A stretch of DNA of 64,000 bases from Marinobacterium nitratireducens (GTDB lineage Bacteria > Pseudomonadota > Gammaproteobacteria > Pseudomonadales > Balneatricaceae). Positions 34,975 through 43,239 of the stretch are shown in pieces. Location: NCBI RefSeq assembly GCF_014645375.1, contig NZ_BMLT01000001.1:368835-432834 (forward strand), read 5' to 3'. The notes beneath the pieces were generated by a model. It made no database searches. It worked only from the letters and a program-made list of their open reading frames with translations, and was not told the DNA's origin. A program made the position numbers and the translations under genes. The number at the start of each line of letters is the position of its first letter. The first letter of the stretch is position 1.

Positions 34975-35345
34975 CCGGAATTCATCTGCTTTGTAACTTT
35001 CAGCCTCAATATCTCCGGCTGCTTCAACGCCTGCGGACACCATCGTATCGGTATCCTCGGTGTCGACACGCAAGTGTGAAGAGTATTTCCAGATCGCGAT
35101 CGGTTGGGCCCGGGGCAAGGCCAGTGCGCTCGGCAAGGCGATCGGGCCGTCGGTCCGTGCCGAAGAGGTGCCGGATGTGATCGAACGTTCGATGGCGATC
35201 TATCTGCATTATCGCGAGGTCGAGGAAGCCTTCATCGACACCCTTGGGCGTATCTGCCTGGCGCCGTTCAAGGAGGGTGCCTACGACCGGGGCTGGTCGC
35301 TCGGGAGGCAGGAGCATGAACGACCTGATCAAGATCGTAGATGGT
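34975..35345 (+). pseudogene. cysI: Sulfite reductase hemoprotein (CysI) 3'-end relic
   Basis: The sequence LNISGCFNACGHHRIGILGVD corresponds to the iron-sulfur/siroheme motif of sulfite and nitrite reductases (SGC.NACGHHH..GILG). A frameshift near 35070 leads to EEYFQIAIGWARGKASALGK and AIGPSVRAEEVPDVIERSMA, ending IDTLGRICLAPFKEGAYDR. Only the last third of the enzyme remains, with one shift. The DUF934 gene follows in the order normally found behind cysI, so this is a fragment of a normal sulfur-assimilation locus, stranded next to the ICE relic. Confidence 0.72.
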
Positions 35346-35712
35346 GAGGCCAGGATTGTGGAACGGTATCCCTGGAAAATCCAGGATGACCGCGACGCTA
35401 CGGTGGCGGACAACCGTATTATGCCTCTGGCCTGTTGGTAGGCACTGACATATAGCGCCAAGGTCGGGGTGGCTGTGCTGCTCTATCCGGATGATGATCC
35501 CGAGTTCCTGCTTCCCTGGCTGGACCAGATTGAATTGATTGCTCTGATGTTTCCAAGCTTTCGAGGCGGCAGGGCATCTACACAGGCCGTAAAGTTGCGT
35601 TCGCGCCTCGGGTTCGAGGGAAATCTGCGAGCGGTCGGTGACGTATTGCGCGATCAATTGCAAACAGGCCCTGCCGTTGTCCGACAGGACACTTTTGTGT
35701 GTATCGGCGTCC
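35316..35712 (+). pseudogene. DUF934 protein (CysI partner), internal stop
   Basis: Starting at the ATG at 35316 with MNDLIKIVDGEARIVERYPW, the frame meets TAG at 35439-35441 and continues in the same frame with SAKVGVAVLLYPDDDPEFLL, IELIALMFPSFRGGRASTQA and LRAVGDVLRDQLQ. These are the blocks of DUF934 proteins, which accompany CysI and PAPS reductase. One nonsense codon breaks it, and the C-terminus after the LRDQL helix is diverged or frameshifted. It is co-directional with the cysI relic and overlaps its end. Confidence 0.7.
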
Positions 35713-36747
35713 TTAGAGGTTGCTGGCGGTCAGCGTTTCACAGCTGACGGTAAGTGCCTGCGCCCGGTCGTAGACGTGCTGTGCAGGCAGGGACTGCGCG
35801 CTCAGCTCGGCTATGTAACTTGCGACAACCCCGTCGAGGACCGGCTTCCAGAGCGGGTTCTGCGCCGGGTTGTCGACCTGGTGAAAGCTGTGTCCGTTAT
35901 CGATCGCTTCCTGACGGGCCTGAGCATCCAGTTGGTCGAGCTTACGTCCCATCGCCGTCGCCCATGCCATACCGCTGTTGCTGTCGAGAATGGCTTTCAG
36001 GTCGTCCGGAAGCTTCTGATAGCTTGTGTTGTTCATCGTGGTGATAAACGAAAGCGTGTACAGGCTCAACGCGGTATGGTGCGAAAGCTGCTCGTTGAGG
36101 CGGAACTCTTTCATCGCCTGCCAGGGGAAGGCTACGCCGTCGATGACGCCGCGTTGAGCCGCCGTGTAGGTCTCCGGCGCCGGCATGCCGACAGGCTGTG
36201 CGCCCAGCGAGGTCAGCAGCTCTCCGACGACCGTGGTGGCGCGGCGGATGCGCAGGCCATTCATATCTTCTGGCGCCAGCACTGGCTTTTCCCGGGTGTG
36301 GATGTGCCCCGGACCATGCGCGAAAAAGAACAGCGGGTGCGTATCCTGATACTCGCGGCTGATCAGGTTTTCATCGTAGAGCCCCTGCAGCACACAGCTG
36401 GCATTTTCCGCTGTCTTGACGATGCCCGGCAGTTCGATGACCTGGGTGAGCGGGAAGCGTCCGGCGGTGTAACCCTGCGCGGTGACTGTGATGTCAGCAA
36501 CACCGCTGACGGTCGCCGCGTAGCTTTGCGGCGCTTTGGCCAGTGTCTGCGCCGGGTAGATGTCGATCTTCAGACGTCCGTCTGAGGCTTCATGGACCGT
36601 TTTCGCCCAATCCTGGACCACTTCGTCGACACTGGAGCCTGCCGGCCAGAAATGGGCCAGGCGCAGCGAATGGGTTTCAGCCTGAGCGCTTCCCGCGACG
36701 AGGGAGGTGCTCAGAAGTATTGCTGAGAGCAGCGTATTTTTTTTCAT
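35713..36747 (-). CDS. TRAP-transporter periplasmic binding protein (DctP type)
   Basis: A 344-aa secreted solute-binding protein. A signal peptide is clear (MKKNTLLSAILLSTSLVAGS, AQAE cleavage). The mature part begins HSLRLAHFWPAGSSVDEVVQ and includes the conserved Arg in MNGLRIRRATTVVGELLTSLG, which normally binds a carboxylate of the ligand, and QRGVIDGVAFPWQAMKEFRL. TRAP binding proteins work with DctQ and DctM membrane proteins; neither is in this window. It is the third gene of the minus-strand operon led by the Rieske reductase and oxygenase, 51 bp after the oxygenase. It probably captures the carboxylated aromatic substrate of that oxygenase (inference). Confidence 0.88.
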   Translation of the reverse strand: MKKNTLLSAILLSTSLVAGSAQAETHSLRLAHFWPAGSSVDEVVQDWAKTVHEASDGRLKIDIYPAQTLAKAPQSYAATVSGVADITVTAQGYTAGRFPLTQVIELPGIVKTAENASCVLQGLYDENLISREYQDTHPLFFFAHGPGHIHTREKPVLAPEDMNGLRIRRATTVVGELLTSLGAQPVGMPAPETYTAAQRGVIDGVAFPWQAMKEFRLNEQLSHHTALSLYTLSFITTMNNTSYQKLPDDLKAILDSNSGMAWATAMGRKLDQLDAQARQEAIDNGHSFHQVDNPAQNPLWKPVLDGVVASYIAELSAQSLPAQHVYDRAQALTVSCETLTASNL

Positions 36748-36798
36748 AGTTATTTGGCGTCTTTATTATGGGTTACTCGGCAGCGATAAACCGGGGGC

Positions 36799-37872
36799 TC
36801 AGGCCCCGCGAAGCCTGTCGACGATCCGACGCGCCCGGTTGGGACCGACGTCGACATGGATGTCGATCATGGGCTTGTCCGGGAAGCGTTTCATGTTGGC
36901 GTACTGCGCCTCGATGACGACCTTGTCCTCGTCGAAAGTCATTGCGGTCTGCTCGATGACCAGCTTCATCGTTTCTTCAGGGTTGCTGACCGGATTGCTG
37001 GCCTGGGTCCAGAAATAGAAGCAGGTCTCATCGGTCTCGGGGGTCACCCCATGGAATCCGCGCAGATGGAAACCACCCCGGTTGGGATCGTCCAGGGACT
37101 CGGTATTGGCATCGACAGCGCCGGTCCAGATCTCGAGATGGGAAGGATGGAACACGATTTCCTGCCAACGGTCGACCTTGTCCTTGAACGGGTAGGCGGC
37201 GGTGTAGGTCGGAGGAGGAGTGGAACCCGGCATAAGGCGCAAAACGCGTACCGAATCGCCTTCGCTCTCGACTTTCATCTCCGCGTTCATATGGATCGAG
37301 GCGTTACCGCCGATGGTGCGCAGGTGAACGTAGCCGAGGTGGCTCAGATCCAGCAGGTTGTCATGAATGAGCTGGTAGGGCGCGTTGTAGTGATAGACAT
37401 CCCCATCGTACCGGTAGCGTTCATCGCTGTGTACCTTGTATTCGGGTGGCTCGCAATTCGGTTCGGAACTGGCGTCGCTGCCCATCCAGATCCAGATGAT
37501 CGAGTCCTGCTCCCGAACAGGGTAGGCGGAGACTTTCGCCTTGGACGGCACTTTCGCCTGACCCGGAACCTCGAGGCATTTTCCGCTGCCGTCGAACAGC
37601 AGTCCGTGATAACCGCATCGTACGCCACGTTCTTCAACAGTGCCCAGCGAGAGCGGAAGGTCACGATGGCAGCAGCGATCCTCGAGTGCGTGTATCTGGC
37701 CGTCCGGTGTCCGGTACATGACGACGGCACGGTTCAGCAGGGTACGCCCGAGCGGCTTGTCGGTCAGCTCCTTGCCGAGGGCGGCCACATACCACCTGTC
37801 CAGCGGGAAGGGCGTTGTTTCGACGTCCTGAGTCTTGGAGATGTCGGTCGGATCCATTAGTGAAACGGTCAT
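36799..37872 (-). CDS. Rieske non-heme iron oxygenase, VanA-like
   Basis: A 357-aa terminal oxygenase of the phthalate/vanillate O-demethylase group. The Rieske cluster ligands are C67-x-H69 (RCCHRDLPLSLG) and C86-x2-H89 (VRCGYHGL). The mononuclear iron ligands H178 and H183 stand in DNLLDLSHLGYVH, with D175 as the usual electron-bridge residue, and a later FDEDKVVIEAQ block provides the third ligand. VanA-type enzymes demethylate methoxy-aromatics or hydroxylate aromatic acids, receiving electrons from a VanB-type reductase, which is the upstream gene. GAGGT precedes the start. A relic of a second, different VanA-like gene is at 56590. Confidence 0.92.
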   Translation of the reverse strand: MTVSLMDPTDISKTQDVETTPFPLDRWYVAALGKELTDKPLGRTLLNRAVVMYRTPDGQIHALEDRCCHRDLPLSLGTVEERGVRCGYHGLLFDGSGKCLEVPGQAKVPSKAKVSAYPVREQDSIIWIWMGSDASSEPNCEPPEYKVHSDERYRYDGDVYHYNAPYQLIHDNLLDLSHLGYVHLRTIGGNASIHMNAEMKVESEGDSVRVLRLMPGSTPPPTYTAAYPFKDKVDRWQEIVFHPSHLEIWTGAVDANTESLDDPNRGGFHLRGFHGVTPETDETCFYFWTQASNPVSNPEETMKLVIEQTAMTFDEDKVVIEAQYANMKRFPDKPMIDIHVDVGPNRARRIVDRLRGA

Positions 37873-37910
37873 GGTGAACCTCTTGTTTTTGTCTGGGTAT
37901 AGTGGGGCGG

Positions 37911-38867
37911 TTACAGTTCGATGCTTAACGTGGCGGTCTGCGCCCGGGAACAGCAGGGTGTGAACTGGTCATTGGCCTGCTTTTCGGCGTCGGTCATGAA
38001 TTGATCCCGATGATCGGGAGTACCATCCACCACCCGTGTCAGGCAGGCACCGCAGATGCCCTGTTCGCAGGACGAGTCCACGTCGACACCGGCTTCTTCC
38101 AGCACTTCGAGGGCGGACTTGTCGGCTGGTACCTGAAGCGTCTTGCCGGACCGGACCAGGTGAAGCTCGAACGGCCGGTCCTCTGCCGCAGTCTCGTCCG
38201 GCTTGGCACTGAAAACTTCCTTGTGCAGATTCTCGCCAGCCCACCCCAGTTTTCTGGCCGCATCGAAGATGTAGTCCATGAAACCGTTGGGCCCACAGGT
38301 ATACAGGTGAACGTTTTTACCCGGCTGAGAAAGTGCTTTAGCGACCTCGGTCGATGAATCGCTCGACGAATCGTCGAAATGGAAGAATACCCGGGATTTA
38401 AAAGGGCTGTTGCGCAACTCCTCGTAAAAAGCGCTGCTGCTTTTTGAACGGGCGTGGTAATGCAGCTCGAAGCTTCGGCCCAGTCCATGAAGCACCTGGG
38501 CCATCGATAGCAGCGGCGTTATGCCAATGCCGCCGGCAAAAAGCAGCACATGCTGATTCTCCGCGTCGAGCGGAAAAAGATTGCGAGGTGCGGAAATCCT
38601 TATTCGGTCGCCTGCTGCGAACGTCTCGTGCAACTTGACGGAACCGCCGCGAGAGTTCGGGTCTTTCAGCACGGCAACCCGGTAAGCGCTTCTATCCTGG
38701 GGATGGTTGAACAGGGAATACTGACGCACTGTTTTCTCATCAATATGTACGTCGATATGAGAGCCCGCTTCGAAAGCAGGCAGTTCGGATCCATCGGTTG
38801 ATACGAGTTCAAAACTCAGGATATCAGCTGTTTGGCTTTCTCTGCTTTTAATAATGACTTCCAGCAT
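37911..38867 (-). CDS. VanB-like ferredoxin/FMN reductase
   Basis: A 318-aa electron-transfer protein with three domains: an FMN-binding barrel with RQYS at 48-51, an NAD-binding domain (LLFAGGIGITPLLSMAQVL and YTCGPNGFMDYIF) and a C-terminal plant-type [2Fe-2S] ferredoxin with C267, C272, C275 and a fourth Cys at 305 or 306. It passes electrons from NADH to the Rieske oxygenase downstream, 38 bp away. It is the first gene of the operon. The promoter at 38907-38935 has a MarR-like palindrome over the -10, so the MarR protein encoded divergently is the likely repressor. Confidence 0.92.
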   Translation of the reverse strand: MLEVIIKSRESQTADILSFELVSTDGSELPAFEAGSHIDVHIDEKTVRQYSLFNHPQDRSAYRVAVLKDPNSRGGSVKLHETFAAGDRIRISAPRNLFPLDAENQHVLLFAGGIGITPLLSMAQVLHGLGRSFELHYHARSKSSSAFYEELRNSPFKSRVFFHFDDSSSDSSTEVAKALSQPGKNVHLYTCGPNGFMDYIFDAARKLGWAGENLHKEVFSAKPDETAAEDRPFELHLVRSGKTLQVPADKSALEVLEEAGVDVDSSCEQGICGACLTRVVDGTPDHRDQFMTDAEKQANDQFTPCCSRAQTATLSIEL

Positions 38868-38904
38868 GCCATTGCCTTTGGAGTTGTTTTTCTAGCGTTT
38901 ACCG

Positions 38905-38935
38905 AACTATAAAATTCATATAGTTGTGATGTCAA
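38905..38935 (-). promoter_or_regulatory. Sigma70 promoter with palindromic operator for the Rieske operon
   Basis: Read on the minus strand: TTGACA (38935-38930), 17 bp, TTATAG (38912-38907). The perfect inverted repeat AACTATA-N7-TATAGTT at 38905-38925 covers the -10 region. The size and position suit a MarR-type repressor, and a marR-like gene starts 170 bp away in the other direction. Confidence 0.7.
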
Positions 38936-38963
38936 CTAGATTTGTTGGGCATTTCCAAATGGT

Positions 38964-38983
38964 GATTTTCATATATTGAAATC
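38964..38983 (+). promoter_or_regulatory. Second imperfect palindrome in the marR upstream region
   Basis: GATTTTCATATATTGAAATC matches its own reverse complement at 16 of 20 positions. It lies between the Rieske operon promoter and the marR-like gene and could be a second operator for autoregulation. Confidence 0.4.
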
Positions 38984-39109
38984 AATGAGTTGATCTCGCC
39001 TTGGTTAGCCGGGCGGGGTGGGGGCCAAAGGCACGCGCTGGGCCGGAAGCCTTTCCTAACCTCTCCGCTATCGGTAGCATCGTGCTGTTACCAACAGGAT
39101 GGCCATCGA

Positions 39110-39607
39110 ATGAATACCTCCCGCTCCATATCTACGGATCGCAACAGCCTGGACCTCGAACGTTATGTGCCGGCACTTGTGACTTCTCTTGCCAACAAGC
39201 TATCCAGTGGAGCATCGGCGTGCTATCGCAAGCATTTCGGTGTAGGCGTCGTGGAGTGGAGGCTGCTGGCAATGCTGGCAGTCGAAACCAATATCACGGC
39301 AAACCGGATCTGTCAGGTGATCGGACTGGATAAGGCGGCTGTCAGTCGGTCGTTAAAACAACTGGAAGAGAGTGGCCACGTGCTATTTTCGAAGGATTTA
39401 GAGGACGGTCGTCGTGTCCTGGTTGCGTTGACGCCAGAGGGTAAATGCCTCCATGACAGGATTCTCAAGGTGGCGTTGCAGAGAGAGCGGTTGCTGTTAG
39501 GGGACTTTACCGACGAGGAGTGCGATGCGCTCGTGAATTTGCTGTTGCGGATGAATGCACGGGTCGGGTTGGTAAATTCCTATGATCCTGAACGCGCCGA
39601 GGCCTGA
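39110..39607 (+). CDS. MarR-family regulator
   Basis: A 165-aa winged-helix regulator. The core reads WRLLAMLAVETNITANRICQ, GLDKAAVSRSLKQLEESGHV (recognition helix) and SKDLEDGRRVLVALTPEG (wing), as in MarR/SlyA proteins that respond to phenolic ligands. I chose the ATG at 39110 because residues before it in the longer frame are not conserved-looking and AGGA precedes it. It is divergent from the Rieske reductase gene, with palindromes in between, so it probably controls that operon and possibly the flavin monooxygenase gene 200 bp downstream. The ligand is presumably an aromatic acid (inference). Confidence 0.88.
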   Translation: MNTSRSISTDRNSLDLERYVPALVTSLANKLSSGASACYRKHFGVGVVEWRLLAMLAVETNITANRICQVIGLDKAAVSRSLKQLEESGHVLFSKDLEDGRRVLVALTPEGKCLHDRILKVALQRERLLLGDFTDEECDALVNLLLRMNARVGLVNSYDPERAEA

Positions 39608-39805
39608 GGGACGATGTCTTGCCACTAAGGCCCCTGCGAACAAGTCCCCAAGGCTGTCAGTCTTGAAGTATCGCGCCGCACGATAAATGGAATCTCGATA
39701 AACAATTACTCAGATATGAGTCCGCTTTGTATGCTCGAACGATAACTGAGTCCGGCGTCTCTGCCGGGCGGTATCGTTGCACAACAAGAATTACAGGAGT
39801 TGTTG

Positions 39806-40939
39806 ATGAGCACGGCGGTCAATAAGGTACTGGTAATCGGTGGCGGGTTTTCGGGGATGACGGCGGCGATCCAGCTACGCCGTCAGGGCATGGCGGTGGA
39901 CCTGATCGAGATCGATCGCGACTGGCGTCCGCTCGGTGCGGGGATCAGCATCGCCGGTGCGACGCTGCGGGCGCTGGACAAACTGGGCATACTCGACGAG
40001 GTGGCGCGCGAGGGCTATCTGTCGGATAACTTCGATATCTATTCGCCGGAAGGGCAGTTTATCGCCCAGATGCCGGTACGACCCGCTGTAGCCGACAAAC
40101 CGCTCAAAGGCGGCGGGGGGATCCTGCGCCCGGTACTGGCGAAAATTCTCGCCAAAGCGACACGCCAAGCGGGTGCCAATATTCACCTCGGCTGTTCCTT
40201 TGAGCGTATCGTGCCGCAAGGTGAGGAGGTTGAAATCCTGTTCACTGACGGTCGTATAGAAAGATACGACCTGGTCGTGGCCGCGGATGGTGTCCATTCC
40301 AGCGTGCGCAAGACGCTGTTCCCGGATATGCCGTCGCCAAAACCGATTCACCAGAGTGTGTGGCGGGCGGTGCTGCCGCGGCCTGCCGAGATCGTACGTC
40401 CCAGTCAGTGGCTCGGTCGCGTCAAGGTCGGGGTCAATCCGATTTCGCAAAGCCAGATGTACATGTTCATCACCGAAGATCGGGATTTCGACGAGTGGAT
40501 CGAGCCCGAACGCTGGCCCGATGAAATGGCGCGGCTGGTACGGGAGTTTGAAGCACCGGTACTGAAAAAGCTGGTGGACGAACTGTATAAGCCGGAAGCC
40601 CGAATCGATTATCGCCCGCTCGCCAACCTGCTGGTGCCGCTGCCTTGGCACCGCGACCGCGTCGTGCTGATCGGCGATACCGTGCACGCGACCACGCCAC
40701 ATCTTGCTTCGGGTGCCTGTATCGGCATCGAAGACGCCATCGTGCTGGCCGAGGAGCTGGCGAATATCCCGGATCTGGAAGCGGCGCTGGCAAATTTCGA
40801 GCGCCGCCGCTGGGATCGCTGCCGCCTGGTGGTGGAGAACTCGGCGAGGCTCTGTGAAATCGAGAAAAGCGGCGGCGACAGGAATGAGCACGCTGCACTG
40901 ATGCGCGCGTCGATGGAGGCGCTGGCGGAGCCTATCTGA
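39806..40939 (+). CDS. Group A FAD-dependent aromatic monooxygenase (copy 1)
   Basis: A 377-aa flavoprotein hydroxylase of the salicylate / 3-hydroxybenzoate hydroxylase class. The ADP-binding GGGFSGMTAAIQLRRQG starts at about residue 11, the DG motif is LVVAADGVHSSVRKTLF, and the FAD-phosphate motif is VLIGDTVHATTPHLASGACI. It would hydroxylate a phenolic ring using NAD(P)H and oxygen. AGGAG stands before the ATG at 39806. The gene is flanked upstream by the marR-like gene and downstream by the first sulfatase. A clear paralogue is at 60822. It may act on a phenol freed by the sulfatase or by Rieske demethylation. Confidence 0.9.
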   Translation: MSTAVNKVLVIGGGFSGMTAAIQLRRQGMAVDLIEIDRDWRPLGAGISIAGATLRALDKLGILDEVAREGYLSDNFDIYSPEGQFIAQMPVRPAVADKPLKGGGGILRPVLAKILAKATRQAGANIHLGCSFERIVPQGEEVEILFTDGRIERYDLVVAADGVHSSVRKTLFPDMPSPKPIHQSVWRAVLPRPAEIVRPSQWLGRVKVGVNPISQSQMYMFITEDRDFDEWIEPERWPDEMARLVREFEAPVLKKLVDELYKPEARIDYRPLANLLVPLPWHRDRVVLIGDTVHATTPHLASGACIGIEDAIVLAEELANIPDLEAALANFERRRWDRCRLVVENSARLCEIEKSGGDRNEHAALMRASMEALAEPI

Positions 40940-41141
40940 ACCCCATTTATTGGGTAATCGGCAACGGCAGGACGGTGCGGCCTGTCATGCAGATATGAAC
41001 CCGGTAATACCTGAATCAGGGATGTTTCATGACTGGCCGCAGGCCGGTGCCAATGCCACTAAAGCCGGTTTTGGTGGTGTGACCGACGAATAAAGAAGGA
41101 GGTTGTTTGTCGGTCGGTTCAATAACAACGGGATAAATCAG

Positions 41142-42908
41142 ATGCATAACTATAAAAAAATGCTGTTCCATGCGCTTTCAGCGGCGCTGTTGTCGGTCGT
41201 CGGGCCTGCAGAGTCGCTGTTGGCTTCCGAGACCCGGCCGAACATTCTGCTGATAGTGGCCGACGATCTGGGGTATTCGGATATCGGCGCTTACGGTGGC
41301 GAGATCAATACCCCAAATCTGGACGCCTTGGCCGGTTCCGGGCTGACCATGACGAACTTTCATGCCAATCCGTCCTGTTCGCCGACACGGGCGTCGCTGA
41401 TGTCCGGAACGGATTCCCACCTTGCGGGCCTGGGCATCATGTACGAGATGCGTCACGGGGCCGCATCGCCGGAGCAGCTGGCCGCCGACGGTTACAAGGG
41501 CTACCTGCTCCCGGAGCTGGAGGCGTTTCCCACTAAACTGCGGCAGGCCGGCTACCATACCTATATGGTGGGCAAGTGGCACCTGGCCAATGTCCAGGGC
41601 GGACTGGCGCAGACGATTCCCGCAGCGCGCGGTTTCGAGCGCTCCTTTTCGCTGGTCCAGGGTGGTGCGAGCCATTACGGCGACAGCCTCGCGGCACTGC
41701 CGTCGCCGTTTCCGGTCGGCGCGCCGAGGCACAACCAGCACGCGTTGTACACGGAAGACTGGAATATCGGCACGGAGCTGCCCGCCGATTTTTATTCCAC
41801 GACTTTTTACACCGACAAGCTGATCGAATACATCGAATCCGACAGCGCCGACGGTCAGCCGTTTTTCGCTTACGCCGCCTACACGGCCCCCCACTGGCCG
41901 TTGCAGCTGCCGCTCGAGGCGAAGGAGGAAGGCAGTGAATGGCAGCGCAAATTCCAGAGTTACCAGGCCCAGTACGAGGCTGGTTACGATGCGCTGATTC
42001 ACCGCCGTCTGGCGAAGATGAAACGCCTCGGGATTATCGCCCGGGACGCGGAATATGATGACTGGGCGGAATATGGTCGCGGTAACGGCATTCCGGCCTG
42101 GAACAGCCTGAGTTCCGAAGAGCGTAAGCGCAAGGCGCGGGAGATGGCGGTTTATGCGGTGATGGTGGAATACATGGACTATCAGATCGGCAGACTGCTG
42201 GCCCGGGTGGACCAGGAAAATACAGTCGTCGTTTTCATGTCCGATAACGGTGCCGAAGCGACCTCTCCCCGGGCGTTATGGAACTCCATAGGCGTGCCTG
42301 CCGACTCCGGCAATGAGTATGAGAACCTGCTGCGGGACTCTGCGGGCACCGGCGATTACAACGGCTATGACAATCTGGGCTTTCCCGGCTCTTATTTTGC
42401 CTATGACCCGGGCTGGGCCCGCGTTTCCGGGCTGCCGCACCGCGGCTACAAGTCCATGACGAGCGAGGGCGGAATCAGCGTTCCGATGATTCTGAGTGGG
42501 CCTGGAGTGCGCAGTGATGGCGCGCTAAGCGGTGCCTTCGGTACCGTAATGGACCTGGCGCCCACCTTCTTGCAACTGGCACAGGCGGACAGTCCGGTCC
42601 AGGAGCTGCGCGGTGAGTCGATGCTGCCTTTCCTGGCCGGGGACCGGGACGCCATTCATGCCGCCGGATACGGCGTCGGCTGGGAGTTGCTGGGAGGCAA
42701 GGCCTATATCGAGGACGGCTACAAGCTGTTTGCGCTGGATCCGCGGCACGGAGGCGATGGCGTTAGCTGGTCGCTGTACGATCTGGTCAACGACAGAGCC
42801 GAGCAGCATGACCTGTTCTGGGATCCCGGCTACGCGGAGCGGGTCGAGCATTTGCTGCAACAGTACGAGCGCTATGCCGACGACACGGGAGTCGTGCCCT
42901 ATCCCTGA
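41142..42908 (+). CDS. Exported arylsulfatase-type sulfatase (copy 1)
   Basis: A 588-aa S1-family sulfatase cleaving a sulfate ester. A signal peptide (LFHALSAALLSVVGPAESLLA) indicates export. RPNILLIVADDLGYSDIGAYGG carries the metal-binding Asp pair. The catalytic Cys that is matured to formylglycine is C79 in PSCSPTRASLMSG, the Cys-type C-x-P-x-R motif, followed by VGKWHLA with the active-site Lys and His. TAPHWPLQLP and VFMSDNGAE supply further ligands. The start was chosen at the ATG before the basic hydrophobic leader; the AAGGAGG at 41096 lies too close to an upstream TTG. The maturation enzyme is not in this window. A homologue is at 54840. Confidence 0.92.
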   Translation: MHNYKKMLFHALSAALLSVVGPAESLLASETRPNILLIVADDLGYSDIGAYGGEINTPNLDALAGSGLTMTNFHANPSCSPTRASLMSGTDSHLAGLGIMYEMRHGAASPEQLAADGYKGYLLPELEAFPTKLRQAGYHTYMVGKWHLANVQGGLAQTIPAARGFERSFSLVQGGASHYGDSLAALPSPFPVGAPRHNQHALYTEDWNIGTELPADFYSTTFYTDKLIEYIESDSADGQPFFAYAAYTAPHWPLQLPLEAKEEGSEWQRKFQSYQAQYEAGYDALIHRRLAKMKRLGIIARDAEYDDWAEYGRGNGIPAWNSLSSEERKRKAREMAVYAVMVEYMDYQIGRLLARVDQENTVVVFMSDNGAEATSPRALWNSIGVPADSGNEYENLLRDSAGTGDYNGYDNLGFPGSYFAYDPGWARVSGLPHRGYKSMTSEGGISVPMILSGPGVRSDGALSGAFGTVMDLAPTFLQLAQADSPVQELRGESMLPFLAGDRDAIHAAGYGVGWELLGGKAYIEDGYKLFALDPRHGGDGVSWSLYDLVNDRAEQHDLFWDPGYAERVEHLLQQYERYADDTGVVPYP

Positions 42909-42942
42909 ACGGGCTCGCTGTTTGATTTCTTGATTACATCTC

Positions 42943-42961
42943 CGGCCCGCTCTGCGGGCCG
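42943..42961 (+). terminator. Hairpin after sulfatase 1
   Basis: CGGCCCGC pairs perfectly with GCGGGCCG around TCT, 34 bp after the sulfatase stop. The following CATTCGTTTCTG is only moderately T-rich. It would separate the sulfatase from the envelope module. Confidence 0.55.
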
Positions 42962-43239
42962 CATTCGTTTCTGTCTTATTACCCCAGTCGTTATTCCGCA
43001 CTCGGGAAGTAGCCATTCGCTCGTATCTGGAGGGGCAATGGCTTTGCTGCGGCTGAAATCGATGTATCTCCAAACGCGATAGATCGCATTCTTATAATCG
43101 ATTAGTAAGAAACCTGGTTCCGCGGCACTCTTTTTAACCAGTGACTGGTCGCCCGGATCGGTATGCCTGGATGCATTCAGGCGCTATCCCGGTGAGCGAT
43201 CTCAAGCTGCAATTAAAAACAATAACGAGGTTCAGTTAA

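Noticed and set aside
36856-37860. A 334-codon plus-strand frame opposite the Rieske oxygenase gene
   Set aside because: It is a GC-rich shadow frame. The minus strand shows all Rieske and iron ligands.
39875-40891. A 338-codon minus-strand frame opposite flavin monooxygenase copy 1
   Set aside because: It is a shadow frame. The plus strand has the full set of flavoprotein motifs.
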